A stretch of DNA of 64,000 nucleotides from Metellina segmentata (GCA_947359465.1 CANAIC010000160.1:62001-126000), one strand, 5' to 3'; shown: positions 10,427-24,307, counted from the first letter of the stretch. The notes: generated from the letters alone by a model not told the origin. Numbers and translations are program-made.

Positions 10427-13351
10427 ATGTTGTACTCGATACGTTGGGAAAAGATTCATGTACCGGCAACACCCCGAGGCAAACGAGTTTATGAACCCAA
10501 TATCATTAATGTTCAAACCACTTTTCTAGATGAATCTGGACAGGTCCTTCAAGTCGTACGTAAATATGAAGAGTGGATAGGAGTGTGTACTAACCACATT
10601 GACAGAGTCGTTCAAAATCTGGAAAATCATTTTCCCAACTGTTATGTTCGTTATTCTTGTTTGGGATCCGTCAAAAAAATTTTACCCTATTTTGACGCTC
10701 GTCTTCAAAAAACTAATAAACTCGACACCTCTTCCAAACCTTTTTACAAATTATACATTCGAGCTTGTCATGCTGAAATTGGACGTTTTTTTAATCAGTA
10801 CAAAATTAGTTACTACGATCAGACCGATTGGCTTGTTAGATTGTACATTGATCTTTGCACATTGCATAAATCACAAGGGTTTTATTACAAATGGTACACA
10901 ATCACCCCATCCGAATGGATATTAGAGTCCTTTCAAATGCATCCTGACCAAAATCATACCCCCGATTGGACGATCGGGTCTTTTGATTTAGAAACGGTGC
11001 CTATGGATGGAGCGAATCGAGTCCCGACTGGACTCGAAGAATCAGATGAAATTGTCATGATCAGTCTCTACAAATGGAATCGGCAGCAAGGCATACGGAA
11101 ATGGTTATTGTATAGGTTACCGTGTGAAACCAGTCCCATTGAAATGGAGCATACCCATGCGTATACATCGGAAAAACACATGTTGAATGATTTCCATGCT
11201 TTAATCCAAGATTGTCAAGTTCTCACAGGGTATAATATAAATGGTTTTGATTTTCCATGTTTATTTGCGCGTCTGTTGTGGTTGCAAATGAATTCCATTC
11301 TCCGGTACTATTCATCCACTTTGGTGGGTCAAACCGTGGTGACGACCTTTCAAAATAAAATCGTTTTGGATTTGTACCATTACTTTAGGACCTTCTCCAA
11401 TTATGATTTACCCGGCTTTAAATTGGATGATGTGGCTCGCATGAAATTGAATGAATCCAAAGTCCCTATAGTGGCAACGGGATTATGGTCGTGGTACACA
11501 CATTCCAATGTTTCGTCAGAGCTCGTTCATCAGACGCAGGTGGAAACATGTCATAAAATCCTACAACCCCGTCGTATTGCAATTGATCAATTTGGCACCT
11601 TTAAGGATTACATGTATTATTGTTTAAAAGATTCTCTTCTCGTGTATCGTTTATTTGAAAAGGAACTGGTGTTGTCTTTTTTAGTGGAGAGAGCCAATTG
11701 TACCGATTGGAATGTAGTGCAAGCTTTGCATATGGGAAATTCCACATTTTTACTGGAATTGTTTAAAACGTATGGGACGTGTTTGGGATTTTTCATCAAT
11801 GCTCATTTCTTAAAAAGTCCCATTGACCCTAAAAAATACGAGATTATGTTCAAAGATCATAAATACCAGGGCGCTTTAAATTTTTGCATACCGGAACAAT
11901 CGTATGAGGATGTGTCGGTGATGGATTTTGCCAGTATGTATCCGAGTATTTTATTGAGTAGTAACCTGTGTTATGGTTCCTGTACCATTATGACGCGCCA
12001 GGAATGGCTCGCATCCCCTCGAGCCCAAACGTTAACCACCATTCCTTTCCGTCGGCATGGGACCATTGATTTTGAGGTCGATGGGTTTGGTGACCATCCT
12101 CACTTTCAATATCCCACGTTTAATCCTCACGTGGACACGTTCGCCATTGTGATTGATACACAGACCGACTCGTTTTTACCCTGTATTGTAAAACACTTTA
12201 TTGATTTGCGACACCATCATCAGCGTCAATATAAACAAACCAACAATCCATACCACTATAATGCGCAGTTAAACATTAAAATTTTGATCAATTCTCTCTA
12301 CGGTGTCATGGCGAGCAAAGATTCCTGCCTGGCCTATTTACCCATCGCCATCACCATTGTGACGTTGGCCCGATATCAGTTATTGGGATCGTATCATTTC
12401 ATGAAACGGTTGGGCTATAACGTGTGTTATGCAGACACAGACAGTTTAATGGTGAATCAATGGCCCGAAACCAACTGTGCAGCGGTCAACAACTACTTGA
12501 ATTTACCACACGTGGAGCTGAAATATGAGCAACGCATGACTCGTTTACTCGTATTATCTAGAAAACGATACATTTACGAGACGCAACAGGGAACGATTGT
12601 GACAAAAGGATTTCAAAAACGAATTAATGAGCTTGTGGAATTTATTTCCCGATTGGTGTTGCATAATGTGTGGAGTGTTATATTTTCCACTCCTTTACCG
12701 ACCCAATCCGACAACGAGGCGCCTGAAAATTGTGTATCGTACGCATGGCTGGAAAACAATCTGTCGTTGGAGAGTCGAGGATGGCTTTTGTGGTTGGAAA
12801 TTGTACAAAAAGCCCATTACAAATGTCGAGATGTTAAAAAATATTCAATGTATCGTAAAACGAAACGTTTGAGTGACTACAAATCCAAATCGTGTGTAGC
12901 GGTGCGCATGCTTCAGAAATATCCTGAAAAAAACAATGATTATATTGAATACACGTACAGTCGAGCGGACGTTTCTTTTCGAGAAGCGAGTAAGTGGGTG
13001 ATGGATGCCCAAGAGTGTCAATGGGTGAATTATGAACAGCTATTTATTAGTCAAAAGAAAATGTTTTGCATGTTGCTAAATATGGCATTTTGGCATCGTC
13101 CTACCATTCCTCTAGATCAATGTAATATGGTGATGAATGCGCTTCGTTGGAAGGTTTTTATGCACGCCGAGTTATTGCATTGGCACAAGACCCGCTCCCA
13201 AGGTGAAGCACGGCGGATTGTGTTGCTGGTCGAACGAAGTGTAAAATACACATTTAGTATCAATAATCATTTAAAAAAAGGCTCAACGCGAGCAGTTCGA
13301 CGCACGGGAAAATTTGAGAATGGCCCTCCTGAGAAAAAGAAAAGAGCAGAA

Positions 13352-13357
<6 letters not shown>
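10427..13357 (+). CDS. dnapol: Family-B DNA polymerase
   Basis: 976 residues. Proofreading exonuclease motifs: Exo I FDLET (about 186-190), Exo II GYNINGFDFP (about 268-277), Exo III YCLKDSLLVYRL (about 403-415). Polymerase motifs: A, MDFASMYPSIL (about 499); B, KILINSLYG (about 620), and C, YADTDS (about 668, catalytic aspartates), plus a KRYIYE thumb motif (about 712). All catalytic residues are present. The length is typical of arthropod nuclear viruses. It replicates the viral genome with the primase-SF3 helicase at 56884. The stop codon runs into an A/T block with no 3' UTR. Confidence 0.97.

Positions 13358-13434
<77 letters not shown>
13356..13434. repeat. A/T block at convergent 3' ends
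   Basis: A32/T47. Its first bases complete the DNA polymerase stop codon; the converging gene stops at 13440. Confidence 0.95.
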
Positions 13435-13439
13435 CCTCC

Positions 13440-13652
13440 TCAACCTTTAAAGAAGACTCCAGTTCCCAGACCAAATGATATGCAGTAAATTATCACTTGG
13501 ATGTAAAACATCATTTGATATTTCTTCACATGAGCACTACCCGTTGCTGCAGTAGTGTCCATGTATATTCCGTACGTTAGATAGCCAAAACAAATCATAC
13601 CAAATAGGATTACGACCAACAACGAGGTTATTAAAATAGTTTTGAGATTCAT
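13440..13652 (-). CDS. Small membrane protein, 70 aa
   Basis: Two hydrophobic segments (about residues 6-28 and 48-66) separated by a short polar loop. Preceded by AATAAAG about 10 bases before the ATG. It follows another two-pass protein (13668-13922) on the same strand, and the two may be tandem envelope proteins; they share topology but no obvious sequence identity. Confidence 0.55.
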   Translation of the reverse strand: MNLKTILITSLLVVILFGMICFGYLTYGIYMDTTAATGSAHVKKYQMMFYIQVIIYCISFGLGTGVFFKG

Positions 13653-13667
13653 ATCTGGACTTCTTTA

Positions 13668-13922
13668 TTAAGACATGAGTAGTAGCAAGCTTAAAAATAC
13701 CATACCGACCAAGTTGATGACAGTGGGTCCAACAAAACCCGTGTAATGGTTCGACCAAAAGTCTACAGCGTCAATACCTGCCACATCTACCTTGTTATTA
13801 GTATCAATTTTATAGGACTCACTGTTTGAAATTTTATACATTACGTATACTTGCACAATTATTGAAACAAACAACAAGCCTAGTAAAGTAACTAATATTA
13901 TACTTTTAATAGTAAACTTCAT
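13668..13922 (-). CDS. Small membrane protein, 84 aa
   Basis: ATG 13922 is chosen over an upstream in-frame ATG because it lies 32 bp from the divergent start at 13955, the spacing repeated at other divergent pairs, and follows AAACAAGAAGA. N-terminal anchor (about residues 5-27), a polar middle, and a C-terminal membrane segment (about 64-84). Confidence 0.55.
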   Translation of the reverse strand: MKFTIKSIILVTLLGLLFVSIIVQVYVMYKISNSESYKIDTNNKVDVAGIDAVDFWSNHYTGFVGPTVINLVGMVFLSLLLLMS

Positions 13923-13954
13923 TCTTCTTGTTTGTAGATCACTAAACAAGAGTC
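13923..13954. promoter_or_regulatory. Short divergent promoter with CTTGTTT...AAACAAG palindrome
   Basis: Only 32 bp separate two start codons. CTTGTTT near the left end and AAACAAG near the right end are inverted copies, so each gene reads AAACAAG a few bases before its ATG. Confidence 0.5.
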
Positions 13955-14464
13955 ATGGCCGTACACGCTCTTATTCATACCACTGGAGTTATCATGGGTA
14001 AACAATATGTACCTTTGGAATTGGCCTACATTGACGTCACTGGTTATGAAATTCATTTTCTTCTCAAAAGTCCACTTTCTTACTGGGATACTGTGACACA
14101 GTTTCCACATGCTCAACCAGATGCCATCATGACAACTCGACGAGGTACATTGCTTTCCGATATCATGCATTTTTTACGCGGTAGACATCGACAATTGCAA
14201 AACCAATTTCCTCATACTGATATTATTTTTGGATGTAAAGGATCCAGTCTTCAAATGCAAGTATTGCGTCAGAGTCATTTACCTCATCTAGTGGATGTGG
14301 AAACATTACAAGTTCCCTCTTTAAAGGTTTTGTCTCGCATGTATCCTTACATTGCATTTTCACCTTGCCCATGGCATGTTAAACCGTCTAAATGTGCTCT
14401 CACGTCAATACGTTTGCTAGCTACTTATATGTTTCATCAAAATTTTATTTTGCCGTTCAGCTAG
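13955..14464 (+). CDS. RNase-H-like exonuclease-type family protein (candidate), 169 aa
   Basis: Layout: PLELAYIDVTG (first acidic position) with a following strand EIHFLLKSP, a central FGCKGSSLQ strand-turn, an acidic DVETL, and a C-terminal CPWHVKPSKCALTSIRLLA. I associate this arrangement (ELA...K-PP...KG...C-x2-H-x5-CAL) with small proteins carried by arthropod viruses and mobile elements that appear to have an RNase-H-like nuclease fold; that is from memory and unverified. A second member is at 63025. The 3' end overlaps the converging 335-aa gene by 48 bp. Confidence 0.45.
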   Translation: MAVHALIHTTGVIMGKQYVPLELAYIDVTGYEIHFLLKSPLSYWDTVTQFPHAQPDAIMTTRRGTLLSDIMHFLRGRHRQLQNQFPHTDIIFGCKGSSLQMQVLRQSHLPHLVDVETLQVPSLKVLSRMYPYIAFSPCPWHVKPSKCALTSIRLLATYMFHQNFILPFS

Positions 14465-15424
14465 ATGGAGTTGCTCAGACATTTGCATATCATCCGTGAA
14501 AGGATGATCCACCAGGTCTGAACACGATTCTTTCCACACATTATCCAGTTGAGTCAATGCCAATAAACGCTGAAATACGTCAATGACACGAGGTGGTGAT
14601 TGGATTAACGTTACCTCTGGAATAGAATCATGGACTAATGACACATTGTGTAAAAAAGTGGATAGATTTGCTTGTTTTTGTAATAAGCTGGATGGATACT
14701 GTCCATCCAAAAACTGACTCAAGGCTCGCGCGATTAAATTTTGAACCGCTTGTGACAAAGCATGGTCAGGTCTTGTGCGGATAAACGTTTCCAAATGTGT
14801 TCCAGATTGCCAGTGTACAGCATTCACATACTCGGATGCTGGAACCATATGCATGGACAAGGGATCTAAATACTCGCCACGTGTCTTGCATGTCACGTCG
14901 TACAAACGAGCAGTCCGTTTCATTAAATCAGTAGAGGGCTGCGGTAATGGAGCCAATTCTTTGGGTAAAGGCCGGCGACGGGTCAACCATTGACGGGCCA
15001 ATTCTCCCCAGAATGTGGCTGAAATGTATTGAAAAGGACCTGAATCTTCGGGATTGGAAAGAATGCTGTTGAGCGTAGATGTGTCGTCTTTGGGGATAAG
15101 GGTACTGGATTGATCTCGACGTTTTAAAATGGCCAACATTTGATTGAAAAATGTAGTCATAAATCGTGTGTGGAATGTGGGTAGCGGCGTTTCAGGTTGT
15201 AGTATAGTTTGCTCTAAATAATCTAACAAAACCTCCAAATCGCCCTGGATCTGATATCGGAAAAGGGTAATGCCACCATGCCGGATCATATCTTTCCATG
15301 GAATGCCGTCTGCTTCCAGTCGTGTAATGATTGGATAGATTAAACATGGCGGGTCTATAATGTTGGAACGATCATGTCCAAACAAAAATTGCTCAAACCA
15401 TTCTATCAAGGAGGAATTGGACAT
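14417..15424 (-). CDS. Unknown protein, 335 aa
   Basis: Mostly helical, Leu/Gln-rich, no membrane segments, no recognised motif. ATG 15424 directly follows AATCAAG. The gene is embedded between overlapping neighbours: 48 bp with the plus-strand RNase-H-like gene and 32 bp with the small upstream ORF at 15393. Possibly structural, by size and lack of enzymatic motifs, but unassigned. Confidence 0.6.
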   Translation of the reverse strand: MSNSSLIEWFEQFLFGHDRSNIIDPPCLIYPIITRLEADGIPWKDMIRHGGITLFRYQIQGDLEVLLDYLEQTILQPETPLPTFHTRFMTTFFNQMLAILKRRDQSSTLIPKDDTSTLNSILSNPEDSGPFQYISATFWGELARQWLTRRRPLPKELAPLPQPSTDLMKRTARLYDVTCKTRGEYLDPLSMHMVPASEYVNAVHWQSGTHLETFIRTRPDHALSQAVQNLIARALSQFLDGQYPSSLLQKQANLSTFLHNVSLVHDSIPEVTLIQSPPRVIDVFQRLLALTQLDNVWKESCSDLVDHPFTDDMQMSEQLHLAERQNKILMKHISS

Positions 15425-15554
15425 CTTGATTCCAACGATGCAGGTTCCAGTGAAAAGGCTGTACTTGAGCCGTGTAATACTCGAGCAAATTTCGGGCCAT
15501 TAAACAATGAATGGAGTACATTGAAATGAAGAGTAGAATATATACGACCCACAT
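15393..15554 (-). CDS. Small N-anchored protein, 53 aa
   Basis: A short frame starting ATG 15554 (MWVVYILLFISMYSIHCL) with one N-terminal membrane segment and a Trp/His/Gln tail. It fills what would otherwise be a gap and overlaps the next gene's start by 32 bp. Its start is preceded by AATCAAG and a few AT-rich bases next to an A/T block. Size and topology resemble PIF-7 (about 56 aa, N-anchored), but too little sequence exists to claim this. Confidence 0.45.
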   Translation of the reverse strand: MWVVYILLFISMYSIHCLMARNLLEYYTAQVQPFHWNLHRWNQDVQFLLDRMV

Positions 15555-15566
15555 GTTTGATAAACT

Positions 15567-15738
<172 letters not shown>

Positions 15739-15782
15739 CAAGTTTATCACTCTGGATTTATTTTACAGCTCACCTTTTGACA

Positions 15783-17021
15783 ATGGGCATCACCAACTTT
15801 TGTATGCTGCTCAATACGCTGTACAAAGGGGACGGTGAGGAGCCGCCGGTTACCCCACACTATTTTGATTCTATTCTCTACGATGCCCAATCGTTATTGC
15901 ACGTGGCGCTTTCCCTGGCTCTCGAGACTGATGAACCCAAACTCTTTCGTGAATTGTGTCAAATAGCATGGTCTAAATTTGAAAAGCATCTCAATGCATT
16001 TTTATCTTTTCACACGTCTGATTGCATCACTCTCATCTTGTCGTTTGATGGTGAAGGGGTACCCATGAAATGGCCCACCCAGCGGGAACGACGGACCAAG
16101 AAGGAGGGTGAACAACGTACCGTTCAAATTCAAGGAATTAATAAATACAGGCTTGCGCTGTTTGGGAATAATGTCATTGCTCTGGAGATTAAAAAATATT
16201 TTGTAAAACGCTTGAAGCAGTACAAGTTTCCCAATATACGGGAATTAAACGTTGTCATCAGTGGATGTAATGTTCCCGGAGAAGGTGAGCATAAATTGTT
16301 TCATGTCTCACAGGCTTTACCACAGTGTAAACATGTATTGATTGCGAGCGAAGACCAAGATGTGTTTGTTATAGCTTTGATGCGGTTGACATCGTACGAA
16401 ACCCTACAAGTCTATCGGTACGGAAAGTATTATCCAGTGACTCAATTGGCTCGTGAAAAGTTGCCCGTCACTCACCTTGAAACATGCTCTTTTTTGTTTG
16501 GAAATGATTTTATTCAAGCTCTTGTTGGTATCTCCCTTGTCAACGCACCCGACATAATTCGATATTTAGATGAGCTTTCCTCTAGTGAGGAGGACCATCC
16601 AGTGTTCGTGATGAGTCGTTTCATTCAAAAGATGAAAAAACATTTACGTTACCAAACAACTACTCATATCGATTCCGTATTGGTGGAATCCTTTTGGATC
16701 GTGTTTTTCTGGCTAAGAGATTACTACACCCAGTGGGAATTTCCACAAAAGTTTTTGGAAAATCCCATTTACGATCGATTTGACCGAAACCAATTGCTCA
16801 CGGCTTTAACAACATCGGCTTATTCTTTGTCGTGTTACGAAAGGGCTCAAGCGGCCTATAATGATTTAAAAATGGATCCCGTTTCATTCGAACAAGCAGA
16901 ACAAACTGTGTTTAGGTCTCACGACGTACTGACGCTTTTGAAAAAATATTGGGTAAAACCAGTTGATAAGGCGTGCGTTGTATTACGTTTAACAAGAAAA
17001 CCATCAATACCCAACCCATGA
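15783..17021 (+). CDS. XRN-family 5'-3' exoribonuclease
   Basis: 412 residues from ATG 15783; MGITNF matches the usual XRN start. Signature elements of the XRN N-terminal catalytic domain are visible: early Asp in LYDAQSLLH, a FDGEGVPMKWPTQRERR region, SGCNVPGEGEHK (the acidic PGEGEHK motif), and IASEDQDVFVIAL (acidic SEDQD). Cellular XRN1/XRN2 are 900-1600 aa; this is about the catalytic core only. XRN enzymes degrade 5'-monophosphate RNA after decapping. With the Nudix protein at 62093 it could form a viral mRNA-decay pair. The C-terminal coding end overlaps the converging gene by 110 bp. Confidence 0.85.
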   Translation: MGITNFCMLLNTLYKGDGEEPPVTPHYFDSILYDAQSLLHVALSLALETDEPKLFRELCQIAWSKFEKHLNAFLSFHTSDCITLILSFDGEGVPMKWPTQRERRTKKEGEQRTVQIQGINKYRLALFGNNVIALEIKKYFVKRLKQYKFPNIRELNVVISGCNVPGEGEHKLFHVSQALPQCKHVLIASEDQDVFVIALMRLTSYETLQVYRYGKYYPVTQLAREKLPVTHLETCSFLFGNDFIQALVGISLVNAPDIIRYLDELSSSEEDHPVFVMSRFIQKMKKHLRYQTTTHIDSVLVESFWIVFFWLRDYYTQWEFPQKFLENPIYDRFDRNQLLTALTTSAYSLSCYERAQAAYNDLKMDPVSFEQAEQTVFRSHDVLTLLKKYWVKPVDKACVVLRLTRKPSIPNP

Positions 17022-17409
17022 CCAAACCAATGATCCAAATCCATTGGGAATGGAACCACTCGAAAGGTAATACTCGAAAGGGGTCAAAGATCAGTTGACT
17101 CGCTTCCTTATATTGAAGCCGCCGATCCAATTGAATCAATTGCAATACAGGTTCGGGCGCTATTACCACACGAGATTCGTGATCAAACACAATTAAGGAT
17201 TGATGCCAATCCACATCTTGCAACAGACTCGCATTAAACCTTTCAGCGTTTGGAAATTGCTTGTAAATGGATAAAGATGCAACATGCGATAGTAATTGAG
17301 CAGTAAAAATCATATTTTTCGGATAGGTTAAGACGAGTCGTGAGTGATAAAAAGTGTCATTGTACGGTATCCATGATTTAGTATATAAAATCGTGGTCAG
17401 GGTCGCCAT
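16912..17409 (-). CDS. Tail-anchored membrane protein, 165 aa
   Basis: A soluble N-terminal 120 residues, then one strong membrane helix (about residues 122-142, WIWIIGLVMGWVLMVFLL) and a short basic tail. Such a C-terminal anchor is seen in several envelope proteins of this virus class, but no conserved motif allows a name. The stop side overlaps the XRN gene by 110 bp on the opposite strand, one of the longest convergent overlaps here. ATG 17409 is preceded by AAACAAAG. Confidence 0.55.
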   Translation of the reverse strand: MATLTTILYTKSWIPYNDTFYHSRLVLTYPKNMIFTAQLLSHVASLSIYKQFPNAERFNASLLQDVDWHQSLIVFDHESRVVIAPEPVLQLIQLDRRLQYKEASQLIFDPFRVLPFEWFHSQWIWIIGLVMGWVLMVFLLNVIQRTPYQLVLPNIFSKASVRRET

Positions 17410-17452
17410 ACTCTTTGTTTTGATAAAACAAGAAACGTCGGCGAATAAAGAA
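17410..17452. promoter_or_regulatory. Divergent promoter, palindromic
   Basis: 43 bp between start codons. CTTTGTTTT and AAAACAAG form an imperfect palindrome; AATAAAG is found again just before the plus-strand ATG. Confidence 0.45.
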
Positions 17453-18641
<1,189 letters not shown>

Positions 18642-18707
18642 ACTTACTTTTATATATTTGATTACTTGTACCATCTTACCTTCCAGTGTCTTATTATATC
18701 AAACAAG

Positions 18708-19652
<945 letters not shown>

Positions 19653-20145
19653 TTCTGTCCTTTATATTACTTTACGTGGTGTTTCTTTCACAGAATGTAT
19701 TTACTTTGAAAAGTGTTGGTTTCGGGCAACACTCTTTCCCACTTATCGTATTTATGGTTTCGGGATGTATTTGGATCATTTCCAATCGATCATCGCCGGG
19801 CACTAACAACGTTCCACCTTCCCCCAAAGAATAATAAAAACTTGAATTGTTGGGACGCGCTATAAACCATTCCAAACTTGCATCGGATCCCAGCTGTTGG
19901 TAACGGGTCCATTTAATACAATCCAACCAGTCTTTGGGATCCAACACTTGGTCTACATACAAGGAAGTGATTGATTTAACAGGAAAGGGAGCTATACGAG
20001 GTGAATTTATGCCACGATATAACGAATATAAATCCAACAAATAGCAATTCGTCACCCGTTCACATACCAAGAGCGTGTATTCCATTCGTTGATACGAGTC
20101 CACCATAACCAGAGTAATACATTTCAAAGTACAATTGGGACATCC

Positions 20146-21459
<1,314 letters not shown>

Positions 21460-21515
21460 CATAACATTTTATGCGCCTCAAAAAATTATTTCTCACCAAA
21501 CAATTTCACAAGGTC

Positions 21516-22232
21516 TCATGGAGCAGAGTCTGTCCCCTCTGGCGCTAAAGATTTAGCAGGCACGATAAATTTAGAAGGGACAATCACCTCTGGTTTGGAA
21601 ACAGACACCAACAAGGTGACTGCATAGTCGCTAATCGCTTTCATTTGTTGGGTCATTTGAGCATAAAATGGATGCACTAATTGGATTGAATTATTGTCCT
21701 TTTCCAACACCTGGTGAATGGTATGTAACAAACACCTCATTTCCATTTCAGCATCGTTTTCTTCGTGTTTGACACTAGACTGATAGGCTTGATAGGCTCG
21801 TTTTAAATTGTCATTATTTACCATCGGTTGTAACATGGGAGAAATGACTTTTTCATGGACATACCGACACACCATTCCAGCTATCATATCCACTACGGAT
21901 TTGGTTGCTTTGCTTTGCTTTACACTCATCAGGGATTGTATAATGGTTTTCGATGCTGTATACATGTACATAAAATCATCCGCATGGCCGTTTTTACTGA
22001 CTGTTTCAATGACTGCTTTCCCCATCGGGATTTGATGCATTAATTTTTCCATATACATTGTAAAATATTGTTTTTGAGTATCCGCCAGTTGATTCGTAAT
22101 GTAATCCGTCTCACTGAGCTCTTTTTCCAAATTGTGTAAAATTCCAGTCTCCTCCTGTCGAATGATTTTGGGAGTAGGGGATTCGTCTTCCGATTCACTC
22201 AAATTGTCTTCATTCTCTCGACCCCGTTTCAT
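21516..22232 (-). CDS. Unknown helical protein with acidic N-terminus, 238 aa
   Basis: The first 30 residues have a KRGRE basic patch and a Ser/Glu/Asp-rich stretch; the rest is predicted helical with Met/Gln-rich segments. No motif recognised. ATG 22232 directly follows AGCAAG, and PIF-1 ends 8 bp upstream on the same strand. Confidence 0.6.
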   Translation of the reverse strand: MKRGRENEDNLSESEDESPTPKIIRQEETGILHNLEKELSETDYITNQLADTQKQYFTMYMEKLMHQIPMGKAVIETVSKNGHADDFMYMYTASKTIIQSLMSVKQSKATKSVVDMIAGMVCRYVHEKVISPMLQPMVNNDNLKRAYQAYQSSVKHEENDAEMEMRCLLHTIHQVLEKDNNSIQLVHPFYAQMTQQMKAISDYAVTLLVSVSKPEVIVPSKFIVPAKSLAPEGTDSAP

Positions 22233-22240
22233 CTTGCTTC

Positions 22241-23650
22241 TTAAAATGTCGGTTCTTGACGATCGACTCGATCCGATTCTTGAGCTCGATACAAGGCCCG
22301 ACGAGCCTCAACATCTTCTTTTTTAACATCATCCCTTAGAATACCCTTCATCACGGGATCCATCAAGAAGGGTACGGTGTCAGGCGTGGCCATGGCAGCA
22401 TACACATCCAAGTTATATTCAGGGACAAATTGGAGCGTCCATTCTCCTTTCCTATACTTTAAACCTATACCGTTGTAGCGAGATTGTTCCGGAAACTGGG
22501 TTAAATGATTCGGATTGGATACATAATGCCCCCGATACATTTCAGGCGACTCTAGATCGTTTTTACCAATATAGCACGCTGGAAACTGATACAACATCTG
22601 GGTAATCCACTGGTAAGGCATAGCCTCAGTATCAATATGTCGAGTCATAAATCGGCACCATTCCATTCGAATAGGCAGTTCTTTCCAATGATAACGCCTA
22701 CGCACATATAAATCAAAGGACCATTTAGCAATCTTAGTCTTAAACGGCTGCCGTTCCTTAAACAGGACTTGCATATAATCATAGGGAAATTCTTGACCAA
22801 TTTGTAGAAATCCATCTCGTATGGCATCGCCGAGAGCGGGAATCACCTGGTGTGCATCTAACGCATCATATTGCAAATAAACGAGGGGGTCCTTCATGTA
22901 AAAATAGGCTATGATATCGACTTCCCGAGGGGTTTCAAGGGGTTTTACAAATAAGCTCACGCATGCATTATAACCTGGACCCCGCATGTAGTGGTTTAAA
23001 CGATCTATCCGTACCCCAAATTGGCCGAGCGTGGGGTCACACACGCAGCCAATCCCTTCCTCATATCTTGCTTTTTTAAGAGGTTTGCCCGTAATGGCAT
23101 CAAAAGTACAAGGCCGTTTAAAATATTTTTTATCTCGATAGCGTTCAATGTAATCGGGCTCGAAACCATCGGAGGGTTGAATAGGGTCTGATGGAAAGTT
23201 CATTATACGTTCCCATGCTAACATTCTTTTGCACTGATTTTTGACGGGAATATACCCTTCCCAACACTCACACGTGGACGTAATCGTGTTGAAATGACCA
23301 TACGGTTGGCATGCGACGATCAAGTCACAATTTCCACCGAAATATTTCTGGGATATCAAGTCTGGATCCTTGCAGACACAGGCCGCGAACCAACGCCCAA
23401 TGTGTGACACCAATGTCCAGTCACCCGTTTTGGGATTGCATTCATTTCCTCGCAAGAGTTGGGGCACACACGTGTCGTTTAAACAAATGTGATGCGCATC
23501 GCAATCACTCGTTTGATGACACTGGGTCTGCGGCAGTAGTTCCGTTTCTTTCTTCAGCAAAGGCCATTTGTGAATAGTGGGTTTGTCGTATTGCCAAGCA
23601 TACAAAATGACCACCACCACATACAAGATCAATAGAATCCAGTATCGCAT
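22241..23650 (-). CDS. pif-1: PIF-1, per os infectivity factor
   Basis: 469 residues. N-terminal membrane anchor (about 3-19), then a Cys-rich region with C-x5-C-x5-C-x4-C spacing near residue 45-65, an ACVCKDPDL segment and FGGNCDLIVAC, features I associate with PIF-1 (usually about 530 aa), followed by CECWEGYIPV and a long Trp/Tyr-rich C-terminal half. PIF-1 sits in the virion entry complex with PIF-2, PIF-3 and P74. It is the first of a minus-strand pair with the 238-aa gene. The exact PIF number is by pattern memory; PIF family membership is firmer. Confidence 0.78.
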   Translation of the reverse strand: MRYWILLILYVVVVILYAWQYDKPTIHKWPLLKKETELLPQTQCHQTSDCDAHHICLNDTCVPQLLRGNECNPKTGDWTLVSHIGRWFAACVCKDPDLISQKYFGGNCDLIVACQPYGHFNTITSTCECWEGYIPVKNQCKRMLAWERIMNFPSDPIQPSDGFEPDYIERYRDKKYFKRPCTFDAITGKPLKKARYEEGIGCVCDPTLGQFGVRIDRLNHYMRGPGYNACVSLFVKPLETPREVDIIAYFYMKDPLVYLQYDALDAHQVIPALGDAIRDGFLQIGQEFPYDYMQVLFKERQPFKTKIAKWSFDLYVRRRYHWKELPIRMEWCRFMTRHIDTEAMPYQWITQMLYQFPACYIGKNDLESPEMYRGHYVSNPNHLTQFPEQSRYNGIGLKYRKGEWTLQFVPEYNLDVYAAMATPDTVPFLMDPVMKGILRDDVKKEDVEARRALYRAQESDRVDRQEPTF

Positions 23651-23661
23651 CGCCTTGGTTG

Positions 23662-23811
23662 TTAATAAATAACAGCGGTTCTGTACGTACCATAACGATA
23701 CTCGATCCCAATATTGGGACGCGCGGCATCATGTTCCCTTAACCAGAGCAAACATTTCCATTTGGTTTGTACATTTTTGATATTTTTCAAAAACTGATCG
23801 ACGCTATACAT
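23662..23811 (-). CDS. Small basic protein, 49 aa
   Basis: A short frame starting ATG 23811 (MYSVDQFLKNIKNVQ) and ending TAA at 23662-23664. It fills the gap between the HAD gene stop (overlap 8 bp) and the pif-1 start (11 bp), reads on the same strand, and its ATG directly follows CAAGCAAG, the start-proximal motif. Basic and aromatic, no membrane segment. Confidence 0.45.
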   Translation of the reverse strand: MYSVDQFLKNIKNVQTKWKCLLWLREHDAARPNIGIEYRYGTYRTAVIY

Positions 23812-24277
23812 CTTGCTTGACTAATTCAGCAATGCCATTAATTATTTTTTCACAGACGGTGAGCAATTCTTTATCACAGGAATTGACTTTGGTATAGGGT
23901 TTGACGTGGATGCGCAAATCGTAGTGTTCATCCATATTATCGGTAACTTTATCATCCACGGCAATTAAAAAGATGGAAGAGGGATACAGGTCTCGAATAT
24001 GGGCTGAAGCTTTTGGATAGTGGTAATAGGAAAGCGAATAGTGACATTCCGTGCGCGCAAACAGTTTATAGAGATGCGTCGCAAGATCTCCTAAAAACCC
24101 ATTCACCACGCGATGCACATAATCATCCGAACCCATACTCCACACGATAATATCAGCTTTCATGAGTTTTAATAAATGAAGCAACGTTTTAAATTTCGGT
24201 CTGACATGAAACGTATTGGTTTCATAAAATCCCAATGTTTCGTCCATATCGAGCACACATACCCATTTTGGGTCCAT
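23804..24277 (-). CDS. 38K-like HAD phosphatase-fold protein
   Basis: 157 residues. HAD/FCP1-type motifs in order: VLDMDET (DxDxT, residues 9-14), IIVWSMG (motif II Ser) near 45, and LIAVDDK (acidic pair) near 120. Baculovirus 38K is a core nucleocapsid-assembly protein of this fold and acts on the basic DNA-binding protein; at 157 aa this is about half its usual length. Catalytic aspartates are present, so phosphatase activity is possible. A viral CTD-phosphatase-like protein is the alternative. Start is 30 bp from the divergent kinase-like gene. Confidence 0.65.
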   Translation of the reverse strand: MDPKWVCVLDMDETLGFYETNTFHVRPKFKTLLHLLKLMKADIIVWSMGSDDYVHRVVNGFLGDLATHLYKLFARTECHYSLSYYHYPKASAHIRDLYPSSIFLIAVDDKVTDNMDEHYDLRIHVKPYTKVNSCDKELLTVCEKIINGIAELVKQDV

Positions 24278-24307
24278 GACGCTTTGTTATAAGCAAAGAG
24301 TGTCGTC
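24278..24307. promoter_or_regulatory. Divergent promoter, GCTTTGTTATAAGCAAAG palindrome
   Basis: 30 bp between two start codons; contains an 18-base imperfect palindrome so each gene has ACAAAG/GCAAAG a few bases before its ATG. Confidence 0.5.
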
